In this document: positions 35,456 through 43,212 of the stretch, piece by piece
How the letters are laid out: every line of letters starts with the position of its first letter
How positions within the stretch are numbered: position 1 is the stretch's first letter
Assembly (NCBI GenBank): GCA_041916775.1
Contig: JAYRYZ010000015.1
Span: 1-64,000 of the forward strand
Direction: 5' to 3'
Source: UBA2357 sp041916775
GTDB lineage: Bacteria > Pseudomonadota > Gammaproteobacteria > Burkholderiales > Rhodocyclaceae
Length of the DNA stretch: 64,000 nucleotides
The notes under the pieces: generated by a model
Databases searched by the model: none
Told to the model about the DNA's origin: nothing
The model's input: the letters and a program-made list of their open reading frames with translations, nothing else
Translations under genes and position numbers: made by a program

Positions 35456-35504
35456 CGGGCTTGAATTGAACTCATGTGCCCCCACATGGGTGTTGACTCG
35501 AAAA

Positions 35505-35881
35505 GGGGCCGACCTGGCTTCGACGTGGGTCGCGAAGCAGCGCAGTGCATACCGAGGACCAGTCACCTCGTAAATCCATCTGGAAAACTACAAACGCCAA
35601 CGACGAGCGTTTCGCTCTCGCCGCTTAATCCCGGCGGGCGCTGCACCGGCATGTCTCTGGGCCGGATGGTTCCAGCGTAAGCTGGACCGCCGCAGTGTCA
35701 TTTACAGAGAATCGCGAGCAGAGCCGGGTTACTTGGTTCCGCAGCTAAAGGTTAGGTAACTCGCTCCCTGCCGGCCCGCCAATCGGCTAAGCAGGGGGTC
35801 AAATCAAATTGGTTGGATAAGTATGTAGATCTGTCTGTAGAGGGCTTGCGGACGGGGGTTCGATTCCCCCCGGCTCCACCA
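35505..35881 (+). ncRNA. ssrA: Transfer-messenger RNA (tmRNA)
   Basis: This 377-nt RNA rescues stalled ribosomes. The 5' end GGGGCCGACCTGGCTTCGACG and the 3' end with GGTTCGATTCC and GGCTCCACCA form the tRNA-like domain (GGGGCC pairs with GGCTCC). The tag reading frame starts at GCC 35,596 after CTACAAAC and encodes ANDERFALAA, stopping at TAA 35,626-35,628. With the alanine carried by tmRNA itself the tag is AANDERFALAA. The region downstream is accessory DNA; ssrA is a common integration target. Confidence 0.97.
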
Positions 35882-35886
35882 AATTG

Positions 35887-35916
35887 AAGGGCTCGGATAA
35901 TCTCCGGGCCCTTTTT
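35887..35916 (+). terminator. ssrA terminator
   Basis: The 9-bp stem GGGCTCGGA/TCCGGGCCC (one T-G pair) with a TAATC loop is followed by TTTTT, 5 nt after the tmRNA CCA. Confidence 0.92.
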
Positions 35917-35928
35917 CTTGCCTGAAAT

Positions 35929-35945
35929 CCCCGCGCTACGCGGGG
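35929..35945 (+). other. Short GC hairpin at the start of the accessory region
   Basis: The perfect stem CCCCGCG/CGCGGGG with a CTA loop follows the ssrA terminator. There is no T-tract. Nothing else is recognised from here to 36,119. Confidence 0.5.
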
Positions 35946-36119
35946 TTCCAGCCATCAGTGCTGCGGGTGGCCTGCCGCCGAAGTCCCCGAAATCGGCCAC
36001 TTTCTCGGCCAGAGCCGTCTCTGTTCTCCGTTTGGCCTGCGGGTAGGCGCAGATGGGTTCCTAGCAAAATCAACAACTTACGCGCGTCGGTTCATCGTCA
36101 ACCAAGGCCGCCGGTCACC

Positions 36120-36151
36120 AGTACAACTAGACGATGTGCGTCACTTGTACT
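36120..36151 (+). promoter_or_regulatory. Inverted repeat upstream of the DUF1778 gene
   Basis: AGTACAA and TTGTACT form an exact 7-bp inverted repeat separated by 18 nt, ending 38 nt before the DUF1778 start codon. Ribbon-helix-helix antitoxins of this type repress their own promoters, so this is a plausible operator. The role is inferred. Confidence 0.55.
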
Positions 36152-36189
36152 AACATTGCGGCAGTTGATCTAACAAAAGAGGTGCTTTC

Positions 36190-36615
36190 ATGACTGCCGT
36201 TGCATCGTCGCCTTCCGCTCGCTCCGCCCGACTTGGGCTGCGCGCTACCCCCGAACAGGAGGTGGTGCTGCGCCGTGCCGCCGAGGTGGCCCACAAATCG
36301 CTGACCGACTTCATCCTCGATAGCGCGTGCCTGGCCGCCGAGCAGACCCTGCTGGACCAACGATTGTTCATGGTCTCGGGTAGCCAGTACCAGGCCCTGA
36401 TGGATCTGGCCGTGAAACCGGGTTACCGCCCGAGGTTACCGGTTACCGCTCGCCGACGAGGTAAACCTCGGCCACGGGTGCAAACTGCAAACCCTGCAAA
36501 CCTCGGTTTGCATCCTGACGGTAGCGAAGCGCCGCGCTTGCGCCCCCCGTATAGAGGAATGGCACGGAAGGACCCGCTTCACCTGTGGCCATCGCGGGCA
36601 AGGGGAAAACGGTGA
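36190..36615 (+). pseudogene. DUF1778 (TacA-type) antitoxin with a degenerate C-terminus
   Basis: The first about 75 residues match DUF1778 ribbon-helix-helix antitoxins (LGLRATPEQEVVLRRAAEVA, SLTDFILDSA, FMVSGSQYQALMD). An AGAGGTG site precedes the ATG. The normal C-terminal toxin-binding tail is missing: after residue about 77 the frame enters repetitive, Arg/Pro-rich sequence rich in GGTTACCG and GCAAACC repeats. The GNAT acetyltransferase toxin expected downstream is absent. It is best read as the remnant of a toxin-antitoxin pair, though the DNA-binding part could still be made. Confidence 0.72.
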
Positions 36616-37005
36616 TCGACGCAAACGCAGCCTGAGCGCGGGTTTGCGGCTATTTGCGCGCACCACAGCGCCAAATCGGTGAGCGTGGCGCAGTCTCGCC
36701 GCGAAAAACGGCCGGGGACGAAAACTCAATGCTGGCGCGGGGGTGCAGACGATTTTCCGCCCAATTGAGGGAAATCGGCCAGCGAGTGTGCAGAAAACGG
36801 TGAGGGTACGCAGAACCGCCCCGCGCCAGTGCCGAATCGGCTGGAATGCCTTGTCAGGCTTGGCGTTTCAAGGGTACGCAAAGGCAGACTGCTCGTGGCG
36901 CTTGCGCACAGTCTGACGCAGCAGACGCTGTTCCTCGTAACTCTGTCTATACGCGTGCGCGTGTGCGCGCCTCACGGAAAGTTTCGTCAGACTGCGTCCG
37001 ATGCG
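36616..37005. other. Gene-free stretch
   Basis: No reading frame with family resemblance, RNA gene or terminator is recognised here. Several short AATCGG-containing repeats occur (about 36,673, 36,773 and 36,835). Confidence 0.5.
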
Positions 37006-37506
37006 TCAGACCGCTGTCGAAATATCGATGCGATACACCCGCTCGCCGGTGTCGTTGTGGGCCAGCATCACGTTCAGGCCGAGCTTCTTGCGCAGCATCC
37101 CGGAGATGGCCCCGCGCACCGTTTGTGGTTGCCAGCCGGTGGCCACCATCAGTTGGAGGTTGGTTGCACCCTGCGGGCGTCGCAGCGCCATCACCAGCGC
37201 GGCCAACTTGGTGCCGGGGCGGATCGGGATGCCCTCCAGAAGTTGGAAGTCGTCGGTGGCGTCCATCGGTTGGACATCATCCGGGGGCATGGGTCGTTGC
37301 TGGCCGATGGCCGCGTAGCCCGCGTCGGTCACGACGTGGCCGTCGTCGGCAGGCTCGATCCACCCGCGCTGCAGCAGTGCGGTCAGCACCTTGACCCGTG
37401 CGCCTCCGCGCAGCGTGTCGGGCGGGATCACTCGCCCATCAGGACGGCAGGCGGCAGTGCGGAGCAGCAGGCTTTGAGCCGGGGAGAGTTTGCTCAGGGT
37501 GTCCAT
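37006..37506 (-). CDS. DUF3489 domain protein
   Basis: The product is 166 residues from the ATG at 37,506, which has a strong GGGAGGT site. The C-terminal part (GTKLAALVMALRRPQGATNLQLMVATGWQPQTVRGAISGMLRKKLGLNV) fits the DUF3489 winged-helix-like family; the N-terminal half (LSPAQSLLLRTAACRPDG, VLTALLQRGWIEP) also reads as a winged helix. A DNA-binding role is likely, but no target is known. These proteins are common in mobile regions of proteobacteria. It forms a pair with the small gene 11 nt upstream. Confidence 0.8.
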   Translation of the reverse strand: MDTLSKLSPAQSLLLRTAACRPDGRVIPPDTLRGGARVKVLTALLQRGWIEPADDGHVVTDAGYAAIGQQRPMPPDDVQPMDATDDFQLLEGIPIRPGTKLAALVMALRRPQGATNLQLMVATGWQPQTVRGAISGMLRKKLGLNVMLAHNDTGERVYRIDISTAV

Positions 37507-37517
37507 GGCTACCTCCC

Positions 37518-37721
37518 TCACTTGGCCCGCCCATCGAAGATCGCCAGCAGGTCATCCAGCGCCTGATCCACCCGACCAAGGTCACCGACGTGGCCCCAGT
37601 GGATGGCGTCCGGGTCATGGCCGAAGTGGTCGGCGGCCAGTTGCCGCAGGGCCTCGATCTTGTCGAGGATCATCGGCAGGCGTTGCAGGTAGGTGTCGAG
37701 GGCGGCAGGCTGGTTGCTCAT
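37518..37721 (-). CDS. Small hypothetical protein, partner of the DUF3489 gene
   Basis: The product is 67 residues or slightly fewer (MSNQPAALDTYLQRLPMILD...), acidic and helical with a C-terminal DQALDDLLAIFDGRAK. I do not recognise the family. It precedes the DUF3489 gene by 11 nt on the same strand and diverges from the fic operon. Confidence 0.6.
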   Translation of the reverse strand: MSNQPAALDTYLQRLPMILDKIEALRQLAADHFGHDPDAIHWGHVGDLGRVDQALDDLLAIFDGRAK

Positions 37722-37788
37722 GGCTGGTTCCGGGTTGATGGATGACACTCCATTCACGCGCTGAGCGATCAAGAAGCCAAGCGTTGCC

Positions 37789-37863
37789 AAATGGGGTAAT
37801 TATTGATTTATAAGGGCAATGGAGTGGTAAATTACCCCAATTCAGGGTACGATTACCCCATTT
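37789..37863. promoter_or_regulatory. Three ATTACCCCA-box sites upstream of fic
   Basis: AAATGGGGTAAT (37,789-37,800) and ATTACCCCATTT (37,852-37,863) are exact 12-bp inverted copies. A third copy, ATTACCCCAATT (37,831-37,842), has one mismatch. They lie in an AT-rich pocket between the divergent DUF3489 and fic operons, the last one 19 nt before the fic start. They look like operators for a dedicated regulator. Confidence 0.65.
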
Positions 37864-37882
37864 ACGGCCCTCGAGAACGTTC

Positions 37883-38983
37883 ATGCACTCACTCTTGCCC
37901 GACTACCTCGCCAAGCTGCGCTTTGATGCCCAGCAACTGGCGACGCTGCGCGCTTTGGGCGAGTACCGTGGCAAGCAGCAACTCTACGTAGCGCAGTCGC
38001 CCGAGGTGCTGAGCGACTTGCGGCAGGTGGCCGTGGTGGAGTCCACCGAGTCATCCAACCGCCTGGAGGGCGTGGTGGTCGCGGCGCACCGGCTGAAGTC
38101 GCTGGTGCTGAAAAACGCCACGCCGCAGAGCCGCTCCGAGCAAGAGGTGGTGGGCTACCGCGATGCGCTGGGCCTGATCCACGAAAGCGGCGAGCAAATG
38201 CCATTCTCGGAAGGCACTGTCCTGCAGCTTCACGGCATTCTGTATCGCTACATGCCACAGCCGGGCGGGCATTGGAAGGCCACGAACAACGACATCATCG
38301 AGCGCCACCCCGATGGCAGCTCACGCATTCGCTTCCGGCCCGTGGCGGCGCATCTCACGCCCATGGCGATGAGCGATCTGATTGCGCGCTACCGCACGGC
38401 GCTAGATCAACATTTGGCTGACCCACTGGTGCTGGTGCCGCTGGTCATCCTCGATTTCCTCTGCATCCACCCCTTCCCGGATGGCAACGGCCGCATGGCG
38501 CGGCTGCTGACCCTGCAGTTGCTCTATCACTTCGACTATGCGGTGGGCCGCTTCATCAGCCTGGAGCGCATCTTCGAAGAATCGAAAGAAAGCTACTACG
38601 AAACCCTGGAGGCCAGTTCGCAGGGCTGGCATGACGGTGCTCACAATATTGCCCCTTGGCTGGACTACTTCTGGGGGGCTCTGCTGCGGGCCTACAAGGA
38701 ATTCGAGGAACGTGTCGGAACCATTGAACGTGGGCGCGGTGCTAAGGGCGACCGTGTGCGCGCCGAAATCATCAAGAGAAACCTGCCGTTCTCGATCTCC
38801 GAAATCGAAGAAGCCTGCCCTGGCATCAGCCGCGACATGGTTCGTGTCGTCTTGCGGGCCATGAAGGCCGAAGGGCTGATCACGCCAACGGGCAAAGGTC
38901 GTGCGGCCAAGTGGGAACAGATACCGCAAGCTATCGGGCAAGCCACTACTGCCCAGGCGAATTCATCAGGGAAAAAGCCATGA
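37883..38983 (+). CDS. fic: Fic-domain adenylyltransferase with built-in inhibitory motif
   Basis: The product is 366 residues. The catalytic Fic motif HPFPDGNGR is at 196-204, so AMP (or another nucleotide) transfer to a protein hydroxyl is expected. A class II inhibitory motif SNRLEG (58-63; S/TxxxEG) sits N-terminally and should keep it off by inserting Glu62. A C-terminal winged helix (FSISEIEEACPGISRDMVRVVLR) suggests DNA binding or autoregulation. It opens the restriction operon and its stop overlaps the hsdM start by 4 nt (ATGA). Confidence 0.92.
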   Translation: MHSLLPDYLAKLRFDAQQLATLRALGEYRGKQQLYVAQSPEVLSDLRQVAVVESTESSNRLEGVVVAAHRLKSLVLKNATPQSRSEQEVVGYRDALGLIHESGEQMPFSEGTVLQLHGILYRYMPQPGGHWKATNNDIIERHPDGSSRIRFRPVAAHLTPMAMSDLIARYRTALDQHLADPLVLVPLVILDFLCIHPFPDGNGRMARLLTLQLLYHFDYAVGRFISLERIFEESKESYYETLEASSQGWHDGAHNIAPWLDYFWGALLRAYKEFEERVGTIERGRGAKGDRVRAEIIKRNLPFSISEIEEACPGISRDMVRVVLRAMKAEGLITPTGKGRAAKWEQIPQAIGQATTAQANSSGKKP

Positions 38984-40686
38984 ACCCCATCGAACAACAA
39001 TTTTTCAACGATCTCGAAAAGAAGCTCTGGACCGCCGCCGACAAGCTGCGCTCCAACCTCGATGCCGCCGTCTACAAGCACGTAGTGCTGGGCCTGATCT
39101 TTCTGAAGTACGTCTCCGACGCGTTCGAAGAGCGGCAGAAAGAACTGCGCGAGCAGTTCCAGAACCCCGACCATGATTACTACATGGCCCCGGAGGACTA
39201 TGCCGACGACTACGAGGGCCATCTTGCCGCCGAGCTGGAGGTGCGCGACTACTACACCGAAAAGAACGTGTTCTGGGTACCGCTGGAAGCGCGCTGGCAA
39301 ACCCTGCGCGACTGCGCCCAACTGCCGCCCAAAGCGCCGCTGCCCTGGAACAAACCCGGCAAGGACGAACCGGAAGAAATGCGCAGCGTTGGCTGGCTGA
39401 TTGACAACGCGATGGAGGCCATCGAGCGCGAGAACGAGAAAAAGCTCAAGAACGTGCTCAACAAGGACTTCGCTCGCACCCAGATTGACAGCCACAAGCT
39501 GGCCGACCTGATCGCCCACTTCTCTGACACCGACTTCAACCGCAAGGAATACAACGGTCAGCCACTGAGCCTGAAGAGCAAAGACATCCTAGGTCACGTC
39601 TACGAATATTTCCTCGGCCAGTTCGCATTGGCCGAAGGCAAGAAGGGCGGTCAGTACTACACGCCCAAGAGCATCGTCACGCTGATTGTTGAAATGCTGC
39701 AGCCCTTCAAGGGCCGCGTGTACGACCCGGCCATGGGCTCGGGCGGCTTTTTTGTACAGAGCGAAGAGTTCATCGAGCAGCATGGTGGCAAGGTGGCCAA
39801 CGGCAAAACCGGGCAGATCAGCGTCTACGGCCAGGAGAGCAACCCCACCACCTGGCGCCTGGCCGCGATGAACATGGCCATCCGCGGCATCGACTTCAAC
39901 TTTGGTGGTGCCCCCGGTGACACCCTACTGAACGACCTGCACCCCGACTTGCGCGCCGACTTCGTGATGGCCAACCCTCCCTTCAACATGAAGGAGTGGT
40001 GGAACGAAAAGCTGGCCAGCGACCCGCGCTGGATCGCCGGTACGCCGCCGCAAGGCAATGCCAACTTCGCCTGGCTGCAGCACATGCTCTACCACCTGGC
40101 CCCGGCGGGCAGCATGGCGCTGCTGCTGGCCAATGGTTCGATGAGCAGCAACACCAATAACGAAGGTGAAATCCGCAAAAAGCTGATCGAGGACGACTAC
40201 GTGGAATGCATGGTCGCCTTGCCCGGTCAACTCTTCACCAACACGCAAATCCCGGCCTGCATCTGGTTCCTCACCCGCGACAAGCGTAATGGCCTGGCGC
40301 TGAACAAAACCAAACGCGACCGGCGCGGCCAGTTCCTGTTCATCGATGCCCGCCAGCTCGGCTACATGAAAGACCGGGTGCTGCGTGATTTCACGGTGGA
40401 TGACATCAAAAAGGTGGCCGACACCTTTCATGCCTGGCAGATGGGTGAAGGTTATGAGGATGTGGCGGGCTTCTGCTACTCGGCCTCGCTGGATGACATC
40501 CGCAAGCACGAGCATGTGCTGACGCCGGGGCGCTATGTCGGTGCTGAAGAGCAAGAGGACGAGGGCGAAGTCTTCGCCGACAAGATGGCGAGGCTCACGG
40601 CGCAGCTTGCGGAGCAATTTGCTGAAAGCGCCAAGCTGGAGGTGGAGATCAAGAAGAATTTGGCGGGGTTGGGTTATGAGCTCTGA
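38980..40686 (+). CDS. hsdM: Type I restriction-modification methyltransferase subunit
   Basis: The product is 568 residues. An N-terminal helical HsdM domain (about 1-170) precedes the SAM-dependent N6-adenine methylase: motif I DPAMGSGG (249-256) and motif IV NPPF (332-335). With two copies bound to one HsdS it modifies the target site and forms the platform for HsdR. It overlaps fic by 4 nt and hsdS by 11 nt. Confidence 0.97.
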   Translation: MNPIEQQFFNDLEKKLWTAADKLRSNLDAAVYKHVVLGLIFLKYVSDAFEERQKELREQFQNPDHDYYMAPEDYADDYEGHLAAELEVRDYYTEKNVFWVPLEARWQTLRDCAQLPPKAPLPWNKPGKDEPEEMRSVGWLIDNAMEAIERENEKKLKNVLNKDFARTQIDSHKLADLIAHFSDTDFNRKEYNGQPLSLKSKDILGHVYEYFLGQFALAEGKKGGQYYTPKSIVTLIVEMLQPFKGRVYDPAMGSGGFFVQSEEFIEQHGGKVANGKTGQISVYGQESNPTTWRLAAMNMAIRGIDFNFGGAPGDTLLNDLHPDLRADFVMANPPFNMKEWWNEKLASDPRWIAGTPPQGNANFAWLQHMLYHLAPAGSMALLLANGSMSSNTNNEGEIRKKLIEDDYVECMVALPGQLFTNTQIPACIWFLTRDKRNGLALNKTKRDRRGQFLFIDARQLGYMKDRVLRDFTVDDIKKVADTFHAWQMGEGYEDVAGFCYSASLDDIRKHEHVLTPGRYVGAEEQEDEGEVFADKMARLTAQLAEQFAESAKLEVEIKKNLAGLGYEL

Positions 40687-41920
40687 TTGGGTGAAAACAA
40701 CGATTGGTGCATTTGCGCCATTCAGCTACGGAAAAGCGCTACCTGAGAGAGCACGTCGACCGGGGTCCATTCCTGTGATCAGCTCTGCGGGTGTCACTGG
40801 CACTCATTCGGAGCCGCTTGTCCAATCCGCAGGAATCGTAATTGGTAGAAAAGGAACCGTTGGAAGTGTCACATTGAGTCCGGTGGCCTTCTGGCCAATC
40901 GATACTTCTTTTTATGTTGCAGACGACCCTGATCGCCGCGACATTCGATTTACCTATTATTTGCTTCAAACGCTCCAGCTAGACCGGATGAATTCGGATA
41001 GTGCTGTGCCGGGCTTGAACCGTGATAACGCACATGCACTCTCAATCAAGGTTCCTAGAGACGTGAATGAGCAACGCCGCATTGCTGGGGTGCTTGCTTC
41101 ACTTGACCGAAAAATCGACATCAATCGCCACATCAACCAAACCCTCGAAGCCATAGCGCAAGCCATCTTCAAATCATGGTTTGTCGATTTTGACCCGGTC
41201 AAAGCCAAAATCGCCGCCATCGCTGAAGGCCGCGACCCGCTGCGCGCCGCCATGAGCGCCATCAGCGGCAAACCCGATGCTGAACTTGATGCCCTGCCGC
41301 CCGACCAATACGCCCAACTCGCCGCCCCCGCAGCACTGTTTCCGGATGAGATGGAGGAGTCGGAGTTGGGTGAGATTCCGAAGGGTTGGAAGGTGCAGCG
41401 TGTTGGCAACGTGCTTGAATTGGTTTACGGCAAAGCACTCAAGTCAACCAACCGACAAGAAGGCACTGTGCCGGTTTATGGCTCTGGCGGGATCACCGGA
41501 TTCCACAACACAGCGCTCGTTACACATGGCTCAATCATTGTCGGCCGCAAAGGAACAGTGGGGAGTCTGTACTGGGAAGACGATCCATTTTTTCCCATTG
41601 ATACGACTTACTATGTTCGACCGTTGGCCGCGCCGCTAACCTTCTGCTACTACACAATGCAGATCTTGGGGCTTGAGAAAATGAACACCGATGCGGCCGT
41701 GCCCGGCCTCAATCGGGAAAATGTTTATCGTCTCGAATTGGTCCTCCCAGATTCAGTCACGCTGCAGCAGTTTGATATACAGGCAACGACATTACGTAAG
41801 GCCATTCGGGCCAATTCGGGAGAAAACAAATCGCTGGCTGATCTTCGCGACATACTCCTCCCCAAACTCCTCACCGGCGAGTTGTCTGTCACCGACGCCA
41901 CTGCGGAGGCTGCGGTATGA
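40676..41920 (+). CDS. hsdS: Type I restriction-modification specificity subunit
   Basis: The product is 414 residues with two target-recognition domains (about 1-145 and 235-370), each followed by a conserved helical spacer (EQRRIAGVLASLDRKIDINR, LADLRDILLPKLLTGEL). The two recognition domains are unusually alike: YGKAL, VIGRKGTVGS/IVGRKGTVGS, PIDTSFYV/PIDTTYYV and AVPGLNRDN/AVPGLNREN recur in the same order. This predicts similar half-sites. It overlaps hsdM by 11 nt and the FRG gene by 4 nt. Confidence 0.95.
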   Translation: MSSDWVKTTIGAFAPFSYGKALPERARRPGSIPVISSAGVTGTHSEPLVQSAGIVIGRKGTVGSVTLSPVAFWPIDTSFYVADDPDRRDIRFTYYLLQTLQLDRMNSDSAVPGLNRDNAHALSIKVPRDVNEQRRIAGVLASLDRKIDINRHINQTLEAIAQAIFKSWFVDFDPVKAKIAAIAEGRDPLRAAMSAISGKPDAELDALPPDQYAQLAAPAALFPDEMEESELGEIPKGWKVQRVGNVLELVYGKALKSTNRQEGTVPVYGSGGITGFHNTALVTHGSIIVGRKGTVGSLYWEDDPFFPIDTTYYVRPLAAPLTFCYYTMQILGLEKMNTDAAVPGLNRENVYRLELVLPDSVTLQQFDIQATTLRKAIRANSGENKSLADLRDILLPKLLTGELSVTDATAEAAV

Positions 41921-43212
41921 GCGAGTTGATCATGCCACCAGCTGATGAAGTGAATCAGCCATCCAGCGATTACTTCGAGAAAATCCCACTGTGGCATTCT
42001 GACCGCACGGCCAAATGCTTCGAGATCATGGCCGATGAGTTGAGTGGCCGCATTCCCGTTACACGGCTGGAATCCTGGCGCGACTTTACCGATCTGCTGG
42101 AGAGTGACTTCTTTAACCGACACGGCGTGCAACTGGTGTTTCGTGGGCATCGCCGTTATGACTGGAGCCTGATGCCCACACTGGGGCGATTGACTACCAA
42201 TGGCATCGTCACCGAACAGCTGGCGCAGGCGCAGTTGGATCGCTTCAAACGCGCAGTGCGCGGGCGGCTCAACGATGCCGCTATGGTGGATGAGGATGAT
42301 GAACTGTGGTCCGTAGGTCAGCACCACGGCCTGATGACGCCACTGCTGGATTGGACCTACTCGCCCTACGTGGCGCTGTTTTTCGCCTTTCACAAGGATG
42401 ACAGCAAGGAAGAGGCCGCTAACCCCTACCGAGCGGTGTATGTGCTCAACAAAAGCTTTCTGGCCGAGCACGAAAACGAAACCGGTATTCGCATATGGGA
42501 ACCACGCCGCGATGACCACGGGCGCTTGGTCAACCAGGCCGGGCTGTTCACCTTTTCGCCCACCGACGCCACCATCGAGAACAAGTTGGCCAATGTGTTG
42601 GCCGATGACGAGCTGTTTGACGACGAAGAACTACGTGTGGCATCGGAAGACGAGCAACCAGACATCCTGGCCCGTTACATCTGCAAAATTTACATCCGTA
42701 ACGAAGAGCGCGATGCCTGCCTGCGCCATCTGCGGCGTATGAACGTTCACCACGCCAGCCTGTTCCCTGATTTGCTCGGGGCCTCGGAATACTGCAACGT
42801 CATCACCACCGAAGCGGAGATGGCTGCAGCGGTCCAGCAGCGCGGCAAGCACATCGAGCTGACGATCACGGAGAGCGTGACGGCAACCGATCAGGTGGAT
42901 GCGGAAGTGACATCGGTATCTGCAAGCACTGCCACGCTCACCAGCATCGAAGACGTTCTGCGGCAGCCTGCCGGTGCGGAACAAGTAGAGCCAGGCCGCA
43001 TCGCCCTGATGGCCGAAGAGCTGGCCGCGTCCATCGCCAAGAACAAGGTGGTGGACTGGGAAACCCGCGACGCCGTGCAGGCCCGTCTACGCAACGTGGT
43101 GCGCGTGGTACTTCGCAAATATGGCTACCCACAAACCTTGCGGGAACAGGTGGTTGAGCAGGTGATGACACTGGCCAAGCTCGATGTTGTGATCGATGGA
43201 GGTACGTTCTAG
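41917..43212 (+). CDS. FRG-domain protein with an HsdR-like C-terminal tail
   Basis: The product is 431 residues. The FRG domain (about 70-250) shows VFRGHRRYDWSLMPTLGR (72-91) and QHHGLMTPLLDW (135-146) followed by ALFFAF. FRG domains are named for the Phe-Arg-Gly motif; their chemistry is not established. The last about 50 residues (from VDW at 379) align without gaps to the end of HsdR encoded downstream: 19 identities in 44 positions by eye, including VDW, ARLR, YP and VE. It sits between hsdS and the ATPase gene, overlapping both. Docking to the methyltransferase core is inferred. Confidence 0.85.
   Translation: MSELIMPPADEVNQPSSDYFEKIPLWHSDRTAKCFEIMADELSGRIPVTRLESWRDFTDLLESDFFNRHGVQLVFRGHRRYDWSLMPTLGRLTTNGIVTEQLAQAQLDRFKRAVRGRLNDAAMVDEDDELWSVGQHHGLMTPLLDWTYSPYVALFFAFHKDDSKEEAANPYRAVYVLNKSFLAEHENETGIRIWEPRRDDHGRLVNQAGLFTFSPTDATIENKLANVLADDELFDDEELRVASEDEQPDILARYICKIYIRNEERDACLRHLRRMNVHHASLFPDLLGASEYCNVITTEAEMAAAVQQRGKHIELTITESVTATDQVDAEVTSVSASTATLTSIEDVLRQPAGAEQVEPGRIALMAEELAASIAKNKVVDWETRDAVQARLRNVVRVVLRKYGYPQTLREQVVEQVMTLAKLDVVIDGGTF

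Noticed and set aside
35860..35881. A classic direct repeat of the tmRNA 3' end as attR
   Set aside because: No second copy of the GATTCCCCCCGGCTCCACCA segment was seen in the window; only a weaker flank similarity near 48,350 is reported.
36418..36520. A CRISPR-like array in the GGTTACCG/GCAAACC repeats
   Set aside because: The units are short, irregular and not separated by constant-length spacers; no cas genes are nearby.
37883..38983. A Fic/Doc toxin-antitoxin system
   Set aside because: The inhibitory motif is inside the same protein and no small antitoxin gene precedes it, so it is a self-inhibited class II Fic rather than a Doc-Phd pair.
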